64,000 bases of DNA from Capsicum annuum. Lineage: Eukaryota > Streptophyta > Magnoliopsida > Solanales > Solanaceae. Below the pieces are notes generated by a model, which was given only the letters and a program-made list of their open reading frames with translations, had not been told where the DNA came from and did no database searches. How positions within the stretch are numbered: the first letter of the stretch is position 1; each line of letters starts with the position of its first letter. Location: positions 12,597,184 to 12,661,183 of the forward strand of contig NC_061121.1 in assembly GCF_002878395.1 (NCBI RefSeq), in the 5' to 3' direction. Both the position numbers and the translations under genes were made by a program. Positions 1-12,289 of this stretch are shown piece after piece.

Positions 1-2186
1 ATCATCAATTGCTGAATGAACAGCCTCTGCTTTGCTGTTTCCAGTAACAACTATAGCCACATTGGACGCGGAGTTGATAACTGGCAAAGTAAAAGTAATC
101 CTCTCCGGAGGGGGCTTGGGTGAGTCGGTGAGAAACATTACCCACTCTTCTTTCTCATCAAGTACGGAGTGATTAGGGAAAAGAGATGCAACATGCCCAT
201 CTGGTCCCATTCCCAAAAGGATGAGATCAAACTTGGGGCAGTCACTAATGTCAGAAACGCTGATTACACGAGTCCTCACGAGCTGTCTAATGACAAACTC
301 ATAGTCTTCTGCAGCTTTCTCTGCTGAGACTGTGTCGTTAATGGAATGTACATGGCTTGGAACGATAGGCACCTGATACATAAAAACACAATATAGATGA
401 GATAAATAGGCACCAGACTTTGAGCACCTTTGTCCTAGTTATAGGGAGATAAATGAAAAAACTGGCATTTCTATCTACTAAGATGGTACAATCGTATTAC
501 TGGTAATCGAGAGGCTATCTAGAAGGAAAAATTTAGGAACCGAAGTACCAGTTCTCCTCCCACATAGAGGAGTTAACCTCAAAGTTATACCTATTGATTT
601 CATACTAGAAGAACATCCATTACCCGCAATACTAGGAGAAACACAAGAACAAAACAAAAAACCAGTGAAGAGACGGAGTGCAATTGTCAAAACAAGGACC
701 TTATCATTAGTGGCGGTTCTAATGCCAACCCATTGGTTAAAGAAGATATTTAAGTCGATTTGCAGAAAACTGTTGGATAAATATGATTTCAAAATACTGA
801 CTCTGGCGGAAACAGAAAGAACCAGACTGTTCGTCTCTTTCTCATTGGAGATCTTAAACAATTATCGCCTTATCGAGTAAGGTTTCAATGAATATAAAAG
901 AGCTATGAAAAATATAACTTGCAGACGAAAGCATGACAGATCTGCCAAACATCAGTAAGCTTGACGAGGATGTCAAGACACACAAGGCACCATGGCCACC
1001 ATGCTTACAGACTTACAGTGAATGTTTGCCTGAGCAACTACAGCGAATAATACTGAAGAAATTACCCAAAATTCATTATGTCAATCTTTATCCACGAAAC
1101 AATCAGCACTAGTCACACTTAGTAACTGCAGAGAAATGTTGCTTGTACTGCCGATAAGTTTTAAATCAATCTCTTCAAGCCAACAGCCAAGTAGATGGTC
1201 CTAGTATGACCTCAAGTTAGTATTTCAACCACTTCGGGATCCTAAAAACCCATAGTGAGCGACTAAAATTGAACATTGTAAAGAACTAAAGCCAACATAA
1301 AATTATCTTGTATGACGGACAGTTCACTACACTCACTGTGAATCAGCCTTATAAGCATCCTCAGTTGGCCGATGAGCTTAGTTCAAAGGGATAGCTACAG
1401 ACCCGCAAACACAGGCACTTAAACCGTACATCTGTAGATATCACGGTCTCTAAGCATCAACACATTAAAAAAGCATAATTTTTTGAACCTCCATATTACT
1501 TGCCCTCGGAGGAAAAAAGAAGAGAGGAAAAAGTCCATAGACTCTTTGGAATTAATTAATCACGGATATCTACCACTTTCAACCCCCCTAAAGGTGCATG
1601 TCATCAAGGATCAGAATGCAAAATAGGGAGAGCCATCGTTACAACTAAGATTCGTATCAATAATCCCATTAATGGTGTGCATTAACATAAACACGGCAGT
1701 AAGAAGCGACAATACAAAAGAGTGTAAACTATAAAAACGAGGGCTAGATCAACAGCATGCAAGAAGATCAGGTAAAAGTTATCTACCTTAGACAAAAGTC
1801 CATCCTTGGCAAGCTTGTAATTACTGTCAGCATGATTTTTCGCCACCACACGTTCATCCACCCAAAAGATGTACCACTTAGCCCAATCAACAGTTTTGCT
1901 ATAAGGAGCTTCACATAGTTTTCTGCTTCCCCCAGAATTTCAAACCAATTCACTACCTTATAGATAAGGGAAACAAAAACATTTGAACAGGAAAATACAA
2001 CGCACTTACATACCCCATCAAGCTGATGAGGGAGCCACCAGATAAAGCAATAGCAAATACTCCCCTCTCCTTCACAGAAGCCTCCGATAATTCTGCGATG
2101 TAATCTGCCAAATCGGTGTGGAGTTCGTCCAAATATTCATAAATCCTCACCTCTCTTCCATCTTTATTAGCCCCAGAAAGAGCCAT
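1..2186 (-). CDS. PGL: 6-phosphogluconolactonase, cytosolic type (3' end beyond window)
   Basis: Hydrolyses 6-phosphoglucono-delta-lactone to 6-phosphogluconate, the second step of the oxidative pentose phosphate pathway. Exons on the minus strand: 2186-2014, 1922-1787 and 372-1 (open to the edge). Donors GTATGT and GTAGAT and AG acceptors keep frame, giving 227 codons; the family is about 260 aa, so roughly the last 35 residues are missing. Seen: N-terminal [21 protein letters not shown], the sugar-binding loop [15 protein letters not shown] (near residues 45-58), the conserved [15 protein letters not shown] block in exon 2, and the family signature [15 protein letters not shown] (near residues 155-170) in exon 3. 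There is no transit peptide before the catalytic domain, so the product should be cytosolic. Intron 2 (373-1786) is 1.4 kb and has no recognisable insert. Start chosen as the first ATG after the leader intron. Family assignment is firm; which paralogue is unknown. Confidence 0.93.
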
Positions 2187-2407
2187 CCTTCTTTAGAGGA
2201 TGTTAGCTAACACTGCTCTACTGCACAAATCATAACATAGCAAAGCAACAAATCAACAACAATTTGGGACCATAATTCTGTTTGATTTACCTCAAAGAAA
2301 AACAAAACAAGTCCACAATGCTCATTTAGCATGAAACAAAAAATAGATTCTCCAATTGCACAATCTGAAGAAAAGTTAAGGAGCAAAATTATGCCTTCCT
2401 TTTGGTT

Positions 2408-2498
2408 AAACAACAACAACATATCCAGTGTAGTCCCACAAGTCAAGTGGGGTCACATTAGGAGGTAGAGAGGTTATTTCCTGTAGACCCTCGGATCA
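2408..2498 (+). repeat. Solanaceae SINE-like repeat with (AAC)n end
   Basis: Starts in AACAACAACAACATATCC, then a 'cccacaag...gtggggtc' block, a 'ggaggtagagaggtt' block and an end like 'agaccctcgg'. The same ordered blocks recur about eleven times in the window, in both orientations, so this is a dispersed family. This copy lacks the middle section. The (AAC)n is the tail of an element lying on the minus strand. Confidence 0.65.
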
Positions 2499-2662
2499 CG
2501 AAAAAGCATATCAAAGCAGATCGAAAAAGAAATAACTAAACTGAAAAGATCATTTCAAAATACAAAGCTTTCTGAACAGTAACTACAACCAAATGAGAAT
2601 TCAGAAACTGCACCACATGTACTCCCCATAGTTCAAGAAAATAGCTGATCTTTGACATTGGC

Positions 2663-2688
2663 ACCCCCACCCCCCCACCCCCACCCCC
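2663..2688 (-). other. G-run block with G-quadruplex potential in PGL leader intron
   Basis: Four runs of four to seven C on the plus strand separated by single A, that is G4-7 runs with one-base T loops on the transcribed-sense (minus) strand. It fits the consensus for a short-loop G-quadruplex in the pre-mRNA. Confidence 0.6.
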
Positions 2689-2698
2689 TCTTCTCACT

Positions 2699-2785
2699 AC
2701 ACCAACAACAACATACCCAATATAATTCCACAAAGTGGAGTACGGAAGGATAGAGTGTACGCGGACCTCACCCCTACCAAGCCCC
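2699..2785 (+). repeat. Solanaceae SINE-like repeat with (AAC)n end
   Basis: Second copy of the family in the same intron: 'caacaacaacatacccaat', 'ccacaaagtggagt', 'gtgtacgcggacctcacccctacc'. Truncated before the 'ggtagagaggttgtttccg' block. Confidence 0.6.
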
Positions 2786-3348
2786 TCCCCCTCCCCTCTA
2801 TGCCCACACCAAAAGAGAAAGAACAAGCAAAACCAGTAGTTAAATTCAGGAATTCTTACAAACTGAAAAATCAAGAACACATAACACTAACCAATTCAAA
2901 GTTTATAATTCTTGAAACACAAATTCAAACAATCTAATGCATGATCACTTCACAAACATCAAAAAGGGGGTAAGAAAAAGACAAAAAGTAATGAACTTGA
3001 TCAACAGAAAGATCAACAACACTCCATATCATTAAATCAAGAACATGCACATGAAGAAAAGCTGAAACAAACAACATCAAAAAACTCATCATCCACTTCA
3101 ATTAATAATCTTGAATTTCAAAAAAAAAAAAAAAAACATATAGTAAACACCAAGAATGTCAAAAATACAACCCCAAAAGGAAAAAATAAAATAAATCAAT
3201 TCTTGGATCATCATTAACATACAATATAATATTTCTGCAATAAGAAGAAACATAGAAAGATGGGTTGTTACTTACAAAGGAGAAAGAAAGGGAAATAAAT
3301 TGAAGAGGTGAGAAGAAGAGAAGATGTGTATCAGCAGTTTCTATTAAC

Positions 3349-3359
3349 ATATATATATA
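3349..3359 (-). promoter_or_regulatory. TATA box of PGL
   Basis: TTTATATATATAT on the minus strand, about 25-30 bases upstream of the CT-rich leader with a good splice donor. Position and context fit a core promoter. A short (AT)n run by chance is the alternative. Confidence 0.5.
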
Positions 3360-3399
3360 AAGACAACACATACACACACAATAAATGTATATATATAAA

Positions 3400-6300
3400 C
3401 ATCACAGTCCAAAAAAATAAATAATTAAAAACTAATCTTGAAACATTTTTTTACTGAATAACAACATGAATTTTGCTACGATGAATATAGCAACTTTACC
3501 TTCTGGGGACCACAAAGTATACGGTACAGCTTCTTCCTTAATTAAAAATTTCAACTTTAAGTTCTTAAAATAAAATAAAAACATTGAAGTTTTGTTGGAT
3601 AAACGAACTTAAATTAGTCGAGCTTTAATATAACGATGGTACTCTTCTGTTAATCAGTTATTTCAATCTGACGCTTAAATATTGAAAATTTTTAGACAAC
3701 GTAAATTTTAATTAATCGAGTTTCGATATGAATTATAACAGCCCTCTCTTAAACAAAGGTCTTGATTTCGAAGTCTAGATATTATAACTTCTACCTAAGA
3801 CGAATTCTAATTAGTACTCCAGTATATTCCTATAAAAATGGCGTCCGAAAAAGATAAGAGTATACATAGTTCATACCTCTACAGATCTTCGACTCGAGAC
3901 AAGAATAATTAAGAAAAGGATGTAACAAAGTACGAAAAATAATAGGTACTACGAAAACAATACATAGCAACAGAAATAAGACCACCACAAAATAGTATTA
4001 TAATCGATCTACTCAACACTTTGATCCAAGCGCATCACCAAAACTTCAAAAACAAAAAACTATAATTATAACCAAAAGTAGAGCCAGGATTTTTGTCGAG
4101 GGATTCAAAATTTGAAGAAAAACTAATCAAAGAGGGTTTTAATCATGTATTAATAATATAATTTATTGTCGAAGAAGATTTGGATAAACCTAGCACTACA
4201 ACTACTAGTAATAATACATACACAAAACAAACACTCTTACTACTAGCACGGACACACATTTTATACTAGCCTTCTATTCTAATTCCCATGAAGTCTATCT
4301 ACCAGCAAAAACATATTTCTCAGTAGTCTTCTATTCTAATACGCGTCTTCCTGAAAAAAAAAAAAAAAAATGGAGCTTTACCTTCTGGAATGCCACGTGC
4401 AACCAATGATGGTGACAAAAATGTACAAAAAATTCTCTGTGTTTTTTAGTTTGAATGGATAAAAATGAGAGAGAAAAAGATGAATCACGTTCCTTATCTA
4501 TCTACTTCTAATAAACCAGACACTAATAAAGGTAAAACATTTATATGTAAAAAATTTGTGTCAGAAAAAAATAATTCTAAGTAAAACAAAGAGTTTTCCT
4601 AGATTTTCTGCTGTGTTTTATCTTGTAGTTAATTAATTGATTAATTAATCTTGAGTTTAATGGAAAGTAAAACCTTGGATTTACCTTCAATAATTAGTAC
4701 GCAATTAAAAATTATGCATGCACGAATTTATAATTATAAGCCAATGGTTTTGGAACATTGTTACTTAAGCGGATTAAATTATGTTGAAATTATAATTTTG
4801 GAATTATAAATAATATGAAGTTGAATGGGATAAGATGGAATATCCTATAATTAAAGTATGTGATAAAATTTAGGTGTCGTTTAATGGAAAAAAGTTCTTG
4901 CGATTAGTTATGACATAAATGGTGAATAAATAATTTTGAGATTAACTAATCTGTCTAATTAAACATAGAATAAAATAATCCCACATTTTATCCAAAATTA
5001 TTATACCTTATACTTTAGACCAACGACCTTTTATATTGTTTGCAAAGCGAGTTCGATCAGTAATATCTTTAACTATCTGAGAAGTTTCACTTTAGGATAA
5101 AACGTTCGCTATTAAAGACTACTTCATGTAAGGCCTCAAACTCAGATCTTCATGATAAAATCACATATATAAATGAATGCAGATACACATATAAATATTT
5201 AATATCTATTAGTCTTGCCTATTAATAATTAATTTGAATTAATTATTCTTAAAATTTGAATAAACAAAATTATCTTGTCATATTTCTGATACATACAAAC
5301 TAACTCAAACACCATCAATTTTTTGTAAAAAAATGTTTATCAAGATCACAAAGACACTTTCAAAAAGTAATAGAAAATACCTAAAACAATAAAGAAAACA
5401 AATTAAGGAAATTATTTAACCATCAAGAATTTGGTGGAATAATTAGGATTTTTTTTAATCAAAAATATTAGTATTCAAATTTTGAGAATCAATTTTTTTT
5501 AAGAATACTTTCTAATTAATTCAATGAATCTTATGTATCGTGATTATCAAATACTTCTATTAGAGTGGCTAAAATAAATGTTACTTGACTATTTTATACT
5601 TTTCAAGAAAAAAGAATAAAGAAAGGTATTTTTAATTTGTAATTATCCTTTTGTGGGGGAGAAAATTAATTATTGATAGGAAACACTTGTTCAATTAGTA
5701 ATTTGACAAGTGTATAAGTGACTTTCACGATTTAATTTTTTTATTTTTTTTAATCTTAGTTGGTGGGATCTTTACCTTATTTTATTTTTATTTCTCATTT
5801 TTAACTTTATCTTCCTTTTTTCCTTTTAATTTCTTTTACTGTTTTGTTGGTGAGTGAACTTATATTTTACTCCGCATATGGTAAATTTTGCTCCACTATA
5901 ATGATCAACATATAACATAAGAGAGGAAAATTATATTAGATAAGTCTGGTATGACGAGTTTAAACGGAAAAGTATATACGAGATTTTGAATTGAGACCTT
6001 TCATAAAAAAGATCACGTGCTTAACCAACCCGGCTGCTACTAATTTTTTCTGATCACTCCATTTTTAACTTTGTATCTTTTTTTTTTTTAAGAAAAAGTA
6101 AAAATAAAAAGTTAATACAATTGGCTGTCTCCCTAAAACCAGCTACTTGTCTCTTTTTACTAAGTTAAGCCATCTGTATCTATTGTGCTTTCCTTCACTT
6201 ATTTTTTCTCTCTCTTTATAAAATATTTGTGGTCCCATAATTAATATAATTAATCTCACATGTAATACTTGATTAGTTAACAAGTTAAGATAATAATACA

Positions 6301-6460
6301 GATTATCATATTGCTAATTGAACTATGACACGTACTACTTAAAAGGAGTAGCGAAATGGATATGATCGATTCAGTCTTAATCAGATGTCTCAAACTCATC
6401 TAAAAAATGCAAAAACACCATGTAAAAAGACTTAACCTTATGCGGGCGGGCGCTAGATTT
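3400..6460. other. AT-rich intergenic DNA without a recognised gene
   Basis: No coding signal in six frames. Only faint repeat debris is visible: a degraded AAC-type SINE near 3820-3905, and a fragment like the start of a hAT-type MITE ('agagccaggatttttgtcg') near 4080-4170. Confidence 0.7.
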
Positions 6461-6464
6461 AGTG

Positions 6465-6775
6465 ATTTACCGTTAAAGATACACAATTTTTTTGTTAGAA
6501 ATTTGAAGCTTTCAGCTAAAAATTCATAGGCATTTGGATTATTTTCAGTACTGGCTTTTATTTAGTCAGATTATCGCTAAACATGCACAATTTTTTGTTA
6601 GAAATTCGAAGTTTTCAGCTAAAAATTCATAGATATTTGAATTATTTGTAGTAGTGTTTTTAATTTAGTCAGAGTATCGCTAAACATACACAAATTTTTA
6701 TTAGAAATTCAAAGTTTTCAAATAAAAATTCATAGGTATTTGAATTATTTTTAGTAGTGTTTTTAATTTAATCAA
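6465..6775. repeat. Tandem repeat, three units of about 103 bp
   Basis: Three successive copies of a unit starting 'ttaccgttaaagatacac' / 'ttatcgctaaacatgcac' / 'gtatcgctaaacatacac' and containing 'ttagaaattcgaag' and 'aaaaattcataggtattt'. Units differ at many positions, so the array is old. Confidence 0.75.
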
Positions 6776-7464
6776 ATTAGTAATTTTAAAGTACTACTTA
6801 TTAAACCAATAAAAAGGTTAGGATATCTATTTTTATTTAATCAATTTTGATGCACTAAGTTTGATTCAAATCGTATAACACCTCTAATTAAGTGTTATCA
6901 TTAACTTGAAATAAAAATTATAAGGAAAGATAAATAATAGGATTAAGTAATGAGCTAGTAATTAACTTACCAACCCTCCTATCTTAATCATATATTATAG
7001 GAATATTTCACACCGTATTTATGTTGAGTTCGACTCTCACTATCTGTTTTCCTCTTTCTTCGATCTTTACTATGTAATAAAAAATACTATTAAAAGAAAG
7101 TAAATAAGTAATTAATATGATCATACTATTAGGTATCATAACAACTTGATTTGCATAGTTGTTATTAGTCAATTGTCATTAATTAAAGATGAGCTCATGG
7201 TAGGTAATATACATTCTCTCTAATTTACTCATTATCAGTGTAAATACAACAAAATGAACCATCAAATGATGTATATTAAGTTAATCATGTACCTTTTGGG
7301 ATAATTATGATGCTTTTCTATAATGGGGTTTTGAATATATTTATACTTTTTAGGTTAAAAAAAAGTATACTTGTCCATATTAATACACTTTATTACCATA
7401 TGATTAACTAATAAAATTAGATTAAAATGAACGTTAATTAATTATAGTTAGGCGATACTCATTA

Positions 7465-7704
7465 CTTCCTCTGTCCTAAATACTTGTCACGGTTTATAGG
7501 AAAATCGATTTGACTAATCTTCAGAGCTAACTTTGATTATATTAATTAAAGTATAAATATTTCAAAAGTTTACGAAAGGTATTTTAAGTTGTAATTTTTC
7601 TAGTATCAATATGACGAAAAAATATATCTTAAAATATTGGTCAAAGCTCGTATAATTTGATTTTCAAGAAGCAAAATGTGACAAGTATTTTAGAATGGAT
7701 GGAG
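7465..7704. mobile_element. Stowaway-like MITE (Tc1/mariner type)
   Basis: Terminal inverted repeats CTTCCTCTGTCCTAAATACT and its near-complement ending 'agtattttagaatggatggag', with TA on each side (7463-7464, 7705-7706). About 240 bp, no coding capacity; typical for the group. Confidence 0.8.
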
Positions 7705-7984
7705 TAAAAGAGCATACCAATGATACATATTATGCTATTCTTGATTTGGTGTAACTATTACGTGTATTCGATATTCATATTGAAGTTTAATTAAATCGCA
7801 CATGTTGTATAGGGTCCATTCTGAGAGACCACTCTTTACCAAAGATATTTTTTTTATAAGAACTCAAAATCGAAATATCCGATTAATAGAGAAGTGCAAC
7901 TTCATTTACTGCACTAGATCGTTTGATAATAGGAATATGCAGAAATTCACTTTGCTTTTTCCCTTTGAAATCTTTAGAAAATAA

Positions 7985-8180
7985 AATAGGTATGGTCTAC
8001 CACTTTGTATACCATTGCAATATACCATTTTGTTAATCAGAGATCTTGGATTCGAGCTTTGATTATGGAGAAAATCTTGTTGGGAGCAGCCATCTCCAGA
8101 ATAGCCCCTGCAGTACACGATCCGAATTAGTTGCGACTATAATACGGATATCGAACACCGAGTGAAAAAACAAAAAAAAA
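7985..8180 (+). repeat. tRNA-derived SINE (Solanaceae type)
   Basis: Contains a Pol III B-box-like stretch 'cttggattcgagct' near 8047, then a 'tgggagcagccatctcc' block and the family 3' section 'gatccgaattagttgcgac...acaccgagtgaaaaaac' ending in an A-rich tail. Recognised from the typical order of blocks. No target duplication found. Confidence 0.55.
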
Positions 8181-8189
8181 TACTACTTG

Positions 8190-9120
8190 ATTTTAATACA
8201 TTACCATTAAATGTGAAAAAATAAATATTCCATTTCAATCCCATTTGGTTACTTCAATTTTCCCATTAGAACCAAACTTCATGTCACCTTTTCCTTATAT
8301 TCAAGAAATTATGTCAGCCATCATTTTCTTCAATTTCTTTTCTAACCTCCACCACCATTAAAAAGAAAAAGAAAAAAAAACAGTGAGAAATAATAAGCAC
8401 ATTATCAAAGAGATTTTTGGAATCTACAAGCAATCATTTTTTTCAAACTAACAGTGGAAAAGATAGTATAAAGTTTTTTTCTCAACTAATTAGAAACCCC
8501 ACAATATTACAAATCAACACTTCCTACCCCATTTCAAGAATCTTTTTTTTTTTCTTTATTGTTTTATTTTTTACTTTGATAATTGGAAGTAGGAACGAGA
8601 ATCTTGGAGTAACTAGTAAAGTTAAAGTTAATTAATTTTCAAAATTGTCACTCAATTTGTGCAAACATATCATTAAAGTAACGTTTATTTCTTTTAGAAA
8701 AGTATTGTCATTAAATTACAACTTTTCAAAATAAAGTGAAACTAACAAATAGTTAAGGTTCTGTTTGAAAAGCTGCAGGAGAATTGAAATTAGATGTAAT
8801 TACACAGTTGGACATGACATATAATATGAAATAACAAGTCAATACTATTAAATCAAATAAATTGTAACATCAATATAACGTAAACTTAAAATTAAAAAAA
8901 AATGATACTCATCAAAATCCAACAAATGAATATAATTGAAAAGAAAGGAAACGTAAGTCTATAATATCATTTAAGAATGAAATTCTACTTTAATTTAAAG
9001 AATAGAATAATAATGCAGTTATGCTCTAAGTGAAAGAAAAAGATATAAAATATGAGCAATTATATTAAATTATAAGAAGTAAAGATTGAAAATGAGAAGA
9101 AAAGAAATGAAGGATAAATC
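8190..9120. other. AT-rich spacer, no gene seen
   Basis: No coding frame of interest. A 30-base stretch at about 8598-8630 ('cttggagtaactagtaaag') matches the 5' end of the TS-type SINE and is probably a remnant. Confidence 0.6.
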
Positions 9121-9121
9121 A

Positions 9122-9205
9122 TATAACAACAACAACAACAAATTCGGTGTGTTCCTGCTACCTTCAAAGAAGTAGAGAGGTTGTTTCCGATATACATAAA
9201 TCATA
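9122..9205 (+). repeat. SINE-like repeat, (AAC)n family, degraded
   Basis: 'aacaacaacaacaaattcgg' followed by 'agtagagaggttgtttccg'. The middle is lost. Confidence 0.55.
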
Positions 9206-9447
9206 TAAAATGAAAATAAATTAAAAAATTTCAAAGTAAAAATAAAAAAGAAATCAAAAAAAAAAAAAAAAAGTAACCTCATCCAATTCCAATTCCTCTG
9301 TGGCTTTTTAAATGTCCTGAACTAATTCTTAGTTTCACTTTATTGTATAAAAGTTGTATATAGTTCAATGACAATAATATTCTCCTAAAAAAATAAAAGT
9401 TATTTTAGTGGGATGTTTGTACAAGTTCAATGACATTAGAAAATTTA

Positions 9448-9600
9448 CCTGATAAAGTTGTTGCCACCAAAAAGTCACAGGCTCAAATCTTAAAAATAGC
9501 CTTTGATAAAAATGTACGATATGAGAATATACAATAGATCTTTGTGGTTGGAGTTCTTTTTCGAACCTCATACATAATCCACCATGTGGCCCTTTACCTA
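9448..9600 (+). repeat. TS-type SINE, old copy
   Basis: Degraded but colinear with the copy at 27326: 'gataaagttgttgccacc', 'tcacaggctcaaatc', 'aatagcctttgataaaaatg', 'aatagatctttgtggttgg', 'cccttta'. Many substitutions. Confidence 0.6.
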
Positions 9601-9984
9601 TATTTCATTCTTCTCAGATTTTATTTATGTGACGTACACCGGATATATTGAGGGTAGAAAATGAAAAAAGAAAGGATAAAATTAAGAACTTTACACCTAA
9701 GATTAAGATGATGTTGAAACGATAGTACAAATTAAAGTACATATAAGTGAAGATATAGATAATGTGGAAACGATTGATAGTCCAGAAAATAGATACAGTA
9801 CAATTTAGGATGTTCTTGGTATGGACCAATTTTTTCATATTTGATTATTCTATTAAAAATCAACTTCTTAAAATAAAGAAAATGACTTTCGCAATAGCAG
9901 TAGAAAAAATAAGTATCATATATAAACAACACTTTAAACTTACTGACTTCTCCCCACCTCCTAAATACCGTTGATTACTATTTC

Positions 9985-10125
9985 CTGTCTTGAGTCGGGG
10001 TTCTATTGGAAACAGCCTTGTTACTTCTCCGGAGATAATGGTATGAACTGCGTACATCTTACACTTTTCAGACCTCGTTATATATGTGGGAATAAACTGA
10101 GTTTGTTGTTATTGTTGTTGATGAT
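9985..10125 (-). repeat. SINE-like repeat, (AAC)n family, opposite orientation
   Basis: Reads 'tgagtcggggttctattggaaacagc ... gaactgcgtacatcttaca ... gtgggaataaactg' and ends in (TTG)n-type tail 'gtttgttgttattgttgttg' on the plus strand, the reverse of the other copies. Confidence 0.65.
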
Positions 10126-10129
10126 GATC

Positions 10130-12050
10130 ATTCCGACCCCACTCTAGAGCACAGTTAGAAGCCAACGTATAGGTTTGGCTGAACTTAGTACGCTTTAGTT
10201 TAAACTTGTATGTATTTATATGAAGAAGCAAATTAAATATGTATAAAAATTAAATTTAAAACTCATTTACTAGCATTTAATAGTATTATTCTAAAGTTTA
10301 AAACTCATAAAGGTCAAATTCATACGTTGGCTTAACCAACTCATAGTATTGTTTCTCTAGATTACAAATATACTTGTAAAAATATTTTTTGCTTAGTTAT
10401 CTAACACTAAAAAAATAATTAATAAAATCACTTATTTTTCAAAAATGATATTCAGGAAAACATTTTTCATTATATCTGACACACCCTTCATTTCTTTCTG
10501 TTTTTTCTCCACTCGATGCCTTGTGTTTGGTGCCCACATTGAATTCCGACGACTAACTCGAATTCATGCATTACAGGCTCATTTTTGGGAGTGACACTCC
10601 CAAAATAATTTATTTTAATTTTCAAAGCTCAAACTCAAAGCTTCTAATTATGAATAGAGATATTCCAATCATCTCACCGCAATTCATATTGATTAATTTC
10701 TTAATTTCAAGAATCTAACATTATCAATCTCCATAGAATTATTTTTGTTTGTTTGATGGGGCCTTTGGCTGTTTACTCCATTTGGAAAACAAAACATGAG
10801 ACATTAACAAATCTTTTGGCTTGTGATGTGTTTCCTATTTGACTCCAACATTGATAAGAAAATAATTGAACTTATACTATACACCTCATCATCATTATCT
10901 ATTAATTTCACATCAACATGCATTTCAAAAAACCCTTAAATCATAAGAAGATATTTCTTAAAATAATTTTTCCCTTTATTATTTTTTAAATTTTTATGAG
11001 TCTCGCCCCTTTTTACTCCCTTGATGATTCGAATTCACAATCTTCAGGTGAAAAGTGAGGAATATTTACCGTTAAAATAACTCCCTCTCATCATACTTTA
11101 TTTTCATCTTTAGTTGCCCCATTTACAAGTTTTCTACTATGACATCATTGTGAAGAAATTAGGTTCTTTAATGTCAACCATTTGCTCAATTGGTTTTGAA
11201 CCATCAATTACTAAGAGTGAGAATAACCTATTTAATTTTACATATCACTTTCCATTTATTTATTAGTTAATGAAAAGCAAAAAAACAAAGAAGCTATTAG
11301 TTGGTGGTTGACATATATTTGACATTGAAAAACTTGATTTGAAAGTATGCCCTCAATATATATTGCACTTATTCATGCCGATTCTAATTATCGTCCATGT
11401 ATAATCCGTATCGAATTTGAACAACTGCCTATTCTATCTCCTCTACGTTATCCTATTTTTTGTTTAAGATTCTGTAGCACGTTTCAATCACCTTCTCCAT
11501 TACTTAGAAAGAGTAAGTCATCAGTTTAGATACAAATTACTGTCATTACCACGTGAATAAATGTTTCAAGGAAAACTAGCTTTGATAAATCAATTAAAAT
11601 TTTCATTTTATTTTTATTTTTATTTGATTTTATTTTGAGCAAATAATCATTCAAAAGGGTGATATGTTAAATCAAAAATATAATGTGATCACTGATAAGG
11701 ATGATGAAATCTCAAGTAAGACAAATTAAAGAATTTGAAAAGAAAAAAGAACCATTGATAGTGCTAGCTTGAACCAAGTTGTCAAAAAAATAATTAAATA
11801 TAATCAAATATTTGATTGTTTTTTTTTAACAATAAAATCATTTACTTTTTGAGATGTTAAAATATAATTTTTTCCACTTTTGTACACTATCTGGCATTGA
11901 GAAAAGTTGTACTAACAAAATTCAAAAAAAAAAAAAAAATCAATGCTGAGGAAATGCAATTCTATCATGTATATGTATTTACTGAAATTCACTAATTTTA
12001 TTCCAGGGTTTTATATTAAAAAATTAATTAAATATTTAAAATATTTGATT
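10130..12050. other. AT-rich spacer, no gene seen
   Basis: Only short chance frames. Two stretches near 10540-10610 and 11020-11065 ('gattcgaattcac...caggtgaaaagtgagg') look like scraps of dispersed repeats. Confidence 0.6.
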
Positions 12051-12052
12051 GT

Positions 12053-12054
12053 TG

Positions 12055-12118
<64 letters not shown>

Positions 12119-12220
12119 NNNNNNNNNNNNNNNNNNNNNNNNNNNNNNNNNNNNNNNNNNNNNNNNNNNNNNNNNNNNNNNNNNNNNNNNNNNNNNNNNN
12201 NNNNNNNNNNNNNNNNNNTG

Positions 12221-12273
<53 letters not shown>
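12053..12273. repeat. (TA)n microsatellite interrupted by a 100-N assembly gap
   Basis: TA repeats run 12058-12112, then 'acacac', then exactly 100 N (12119-12218), then 'tgaattat' and a second TA run ending in (AC)n. Both sides start with 'tgaattatatata' and end in '(ta)n(ca)n', so they may be two readings of the same tract. Length across the gap is unknown. Confidence 0.95.
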
Positions 12274-12279
<6 letters not shown>

Positions 12280-12289
12280 CAAGATCGTT

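Larger units (their letters stand above)
2187..3330 (-). other. 5' leader of PGL with a 1.05-kb leader intron
   Basis: On the minus strand a pyrimidine-rich leader (about 3325-3276) ends in the donor TTT|GTAAGT at 3275. A T-rich tract ending TTTGTGCAG gives an acceptor at 2221, 34 bases before the ATG. The inferred intron is 2221-3275. It contains two SINE copies and a C/G-run block. Splice sites are seen; their use is inferred. Confidence 0.6.
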
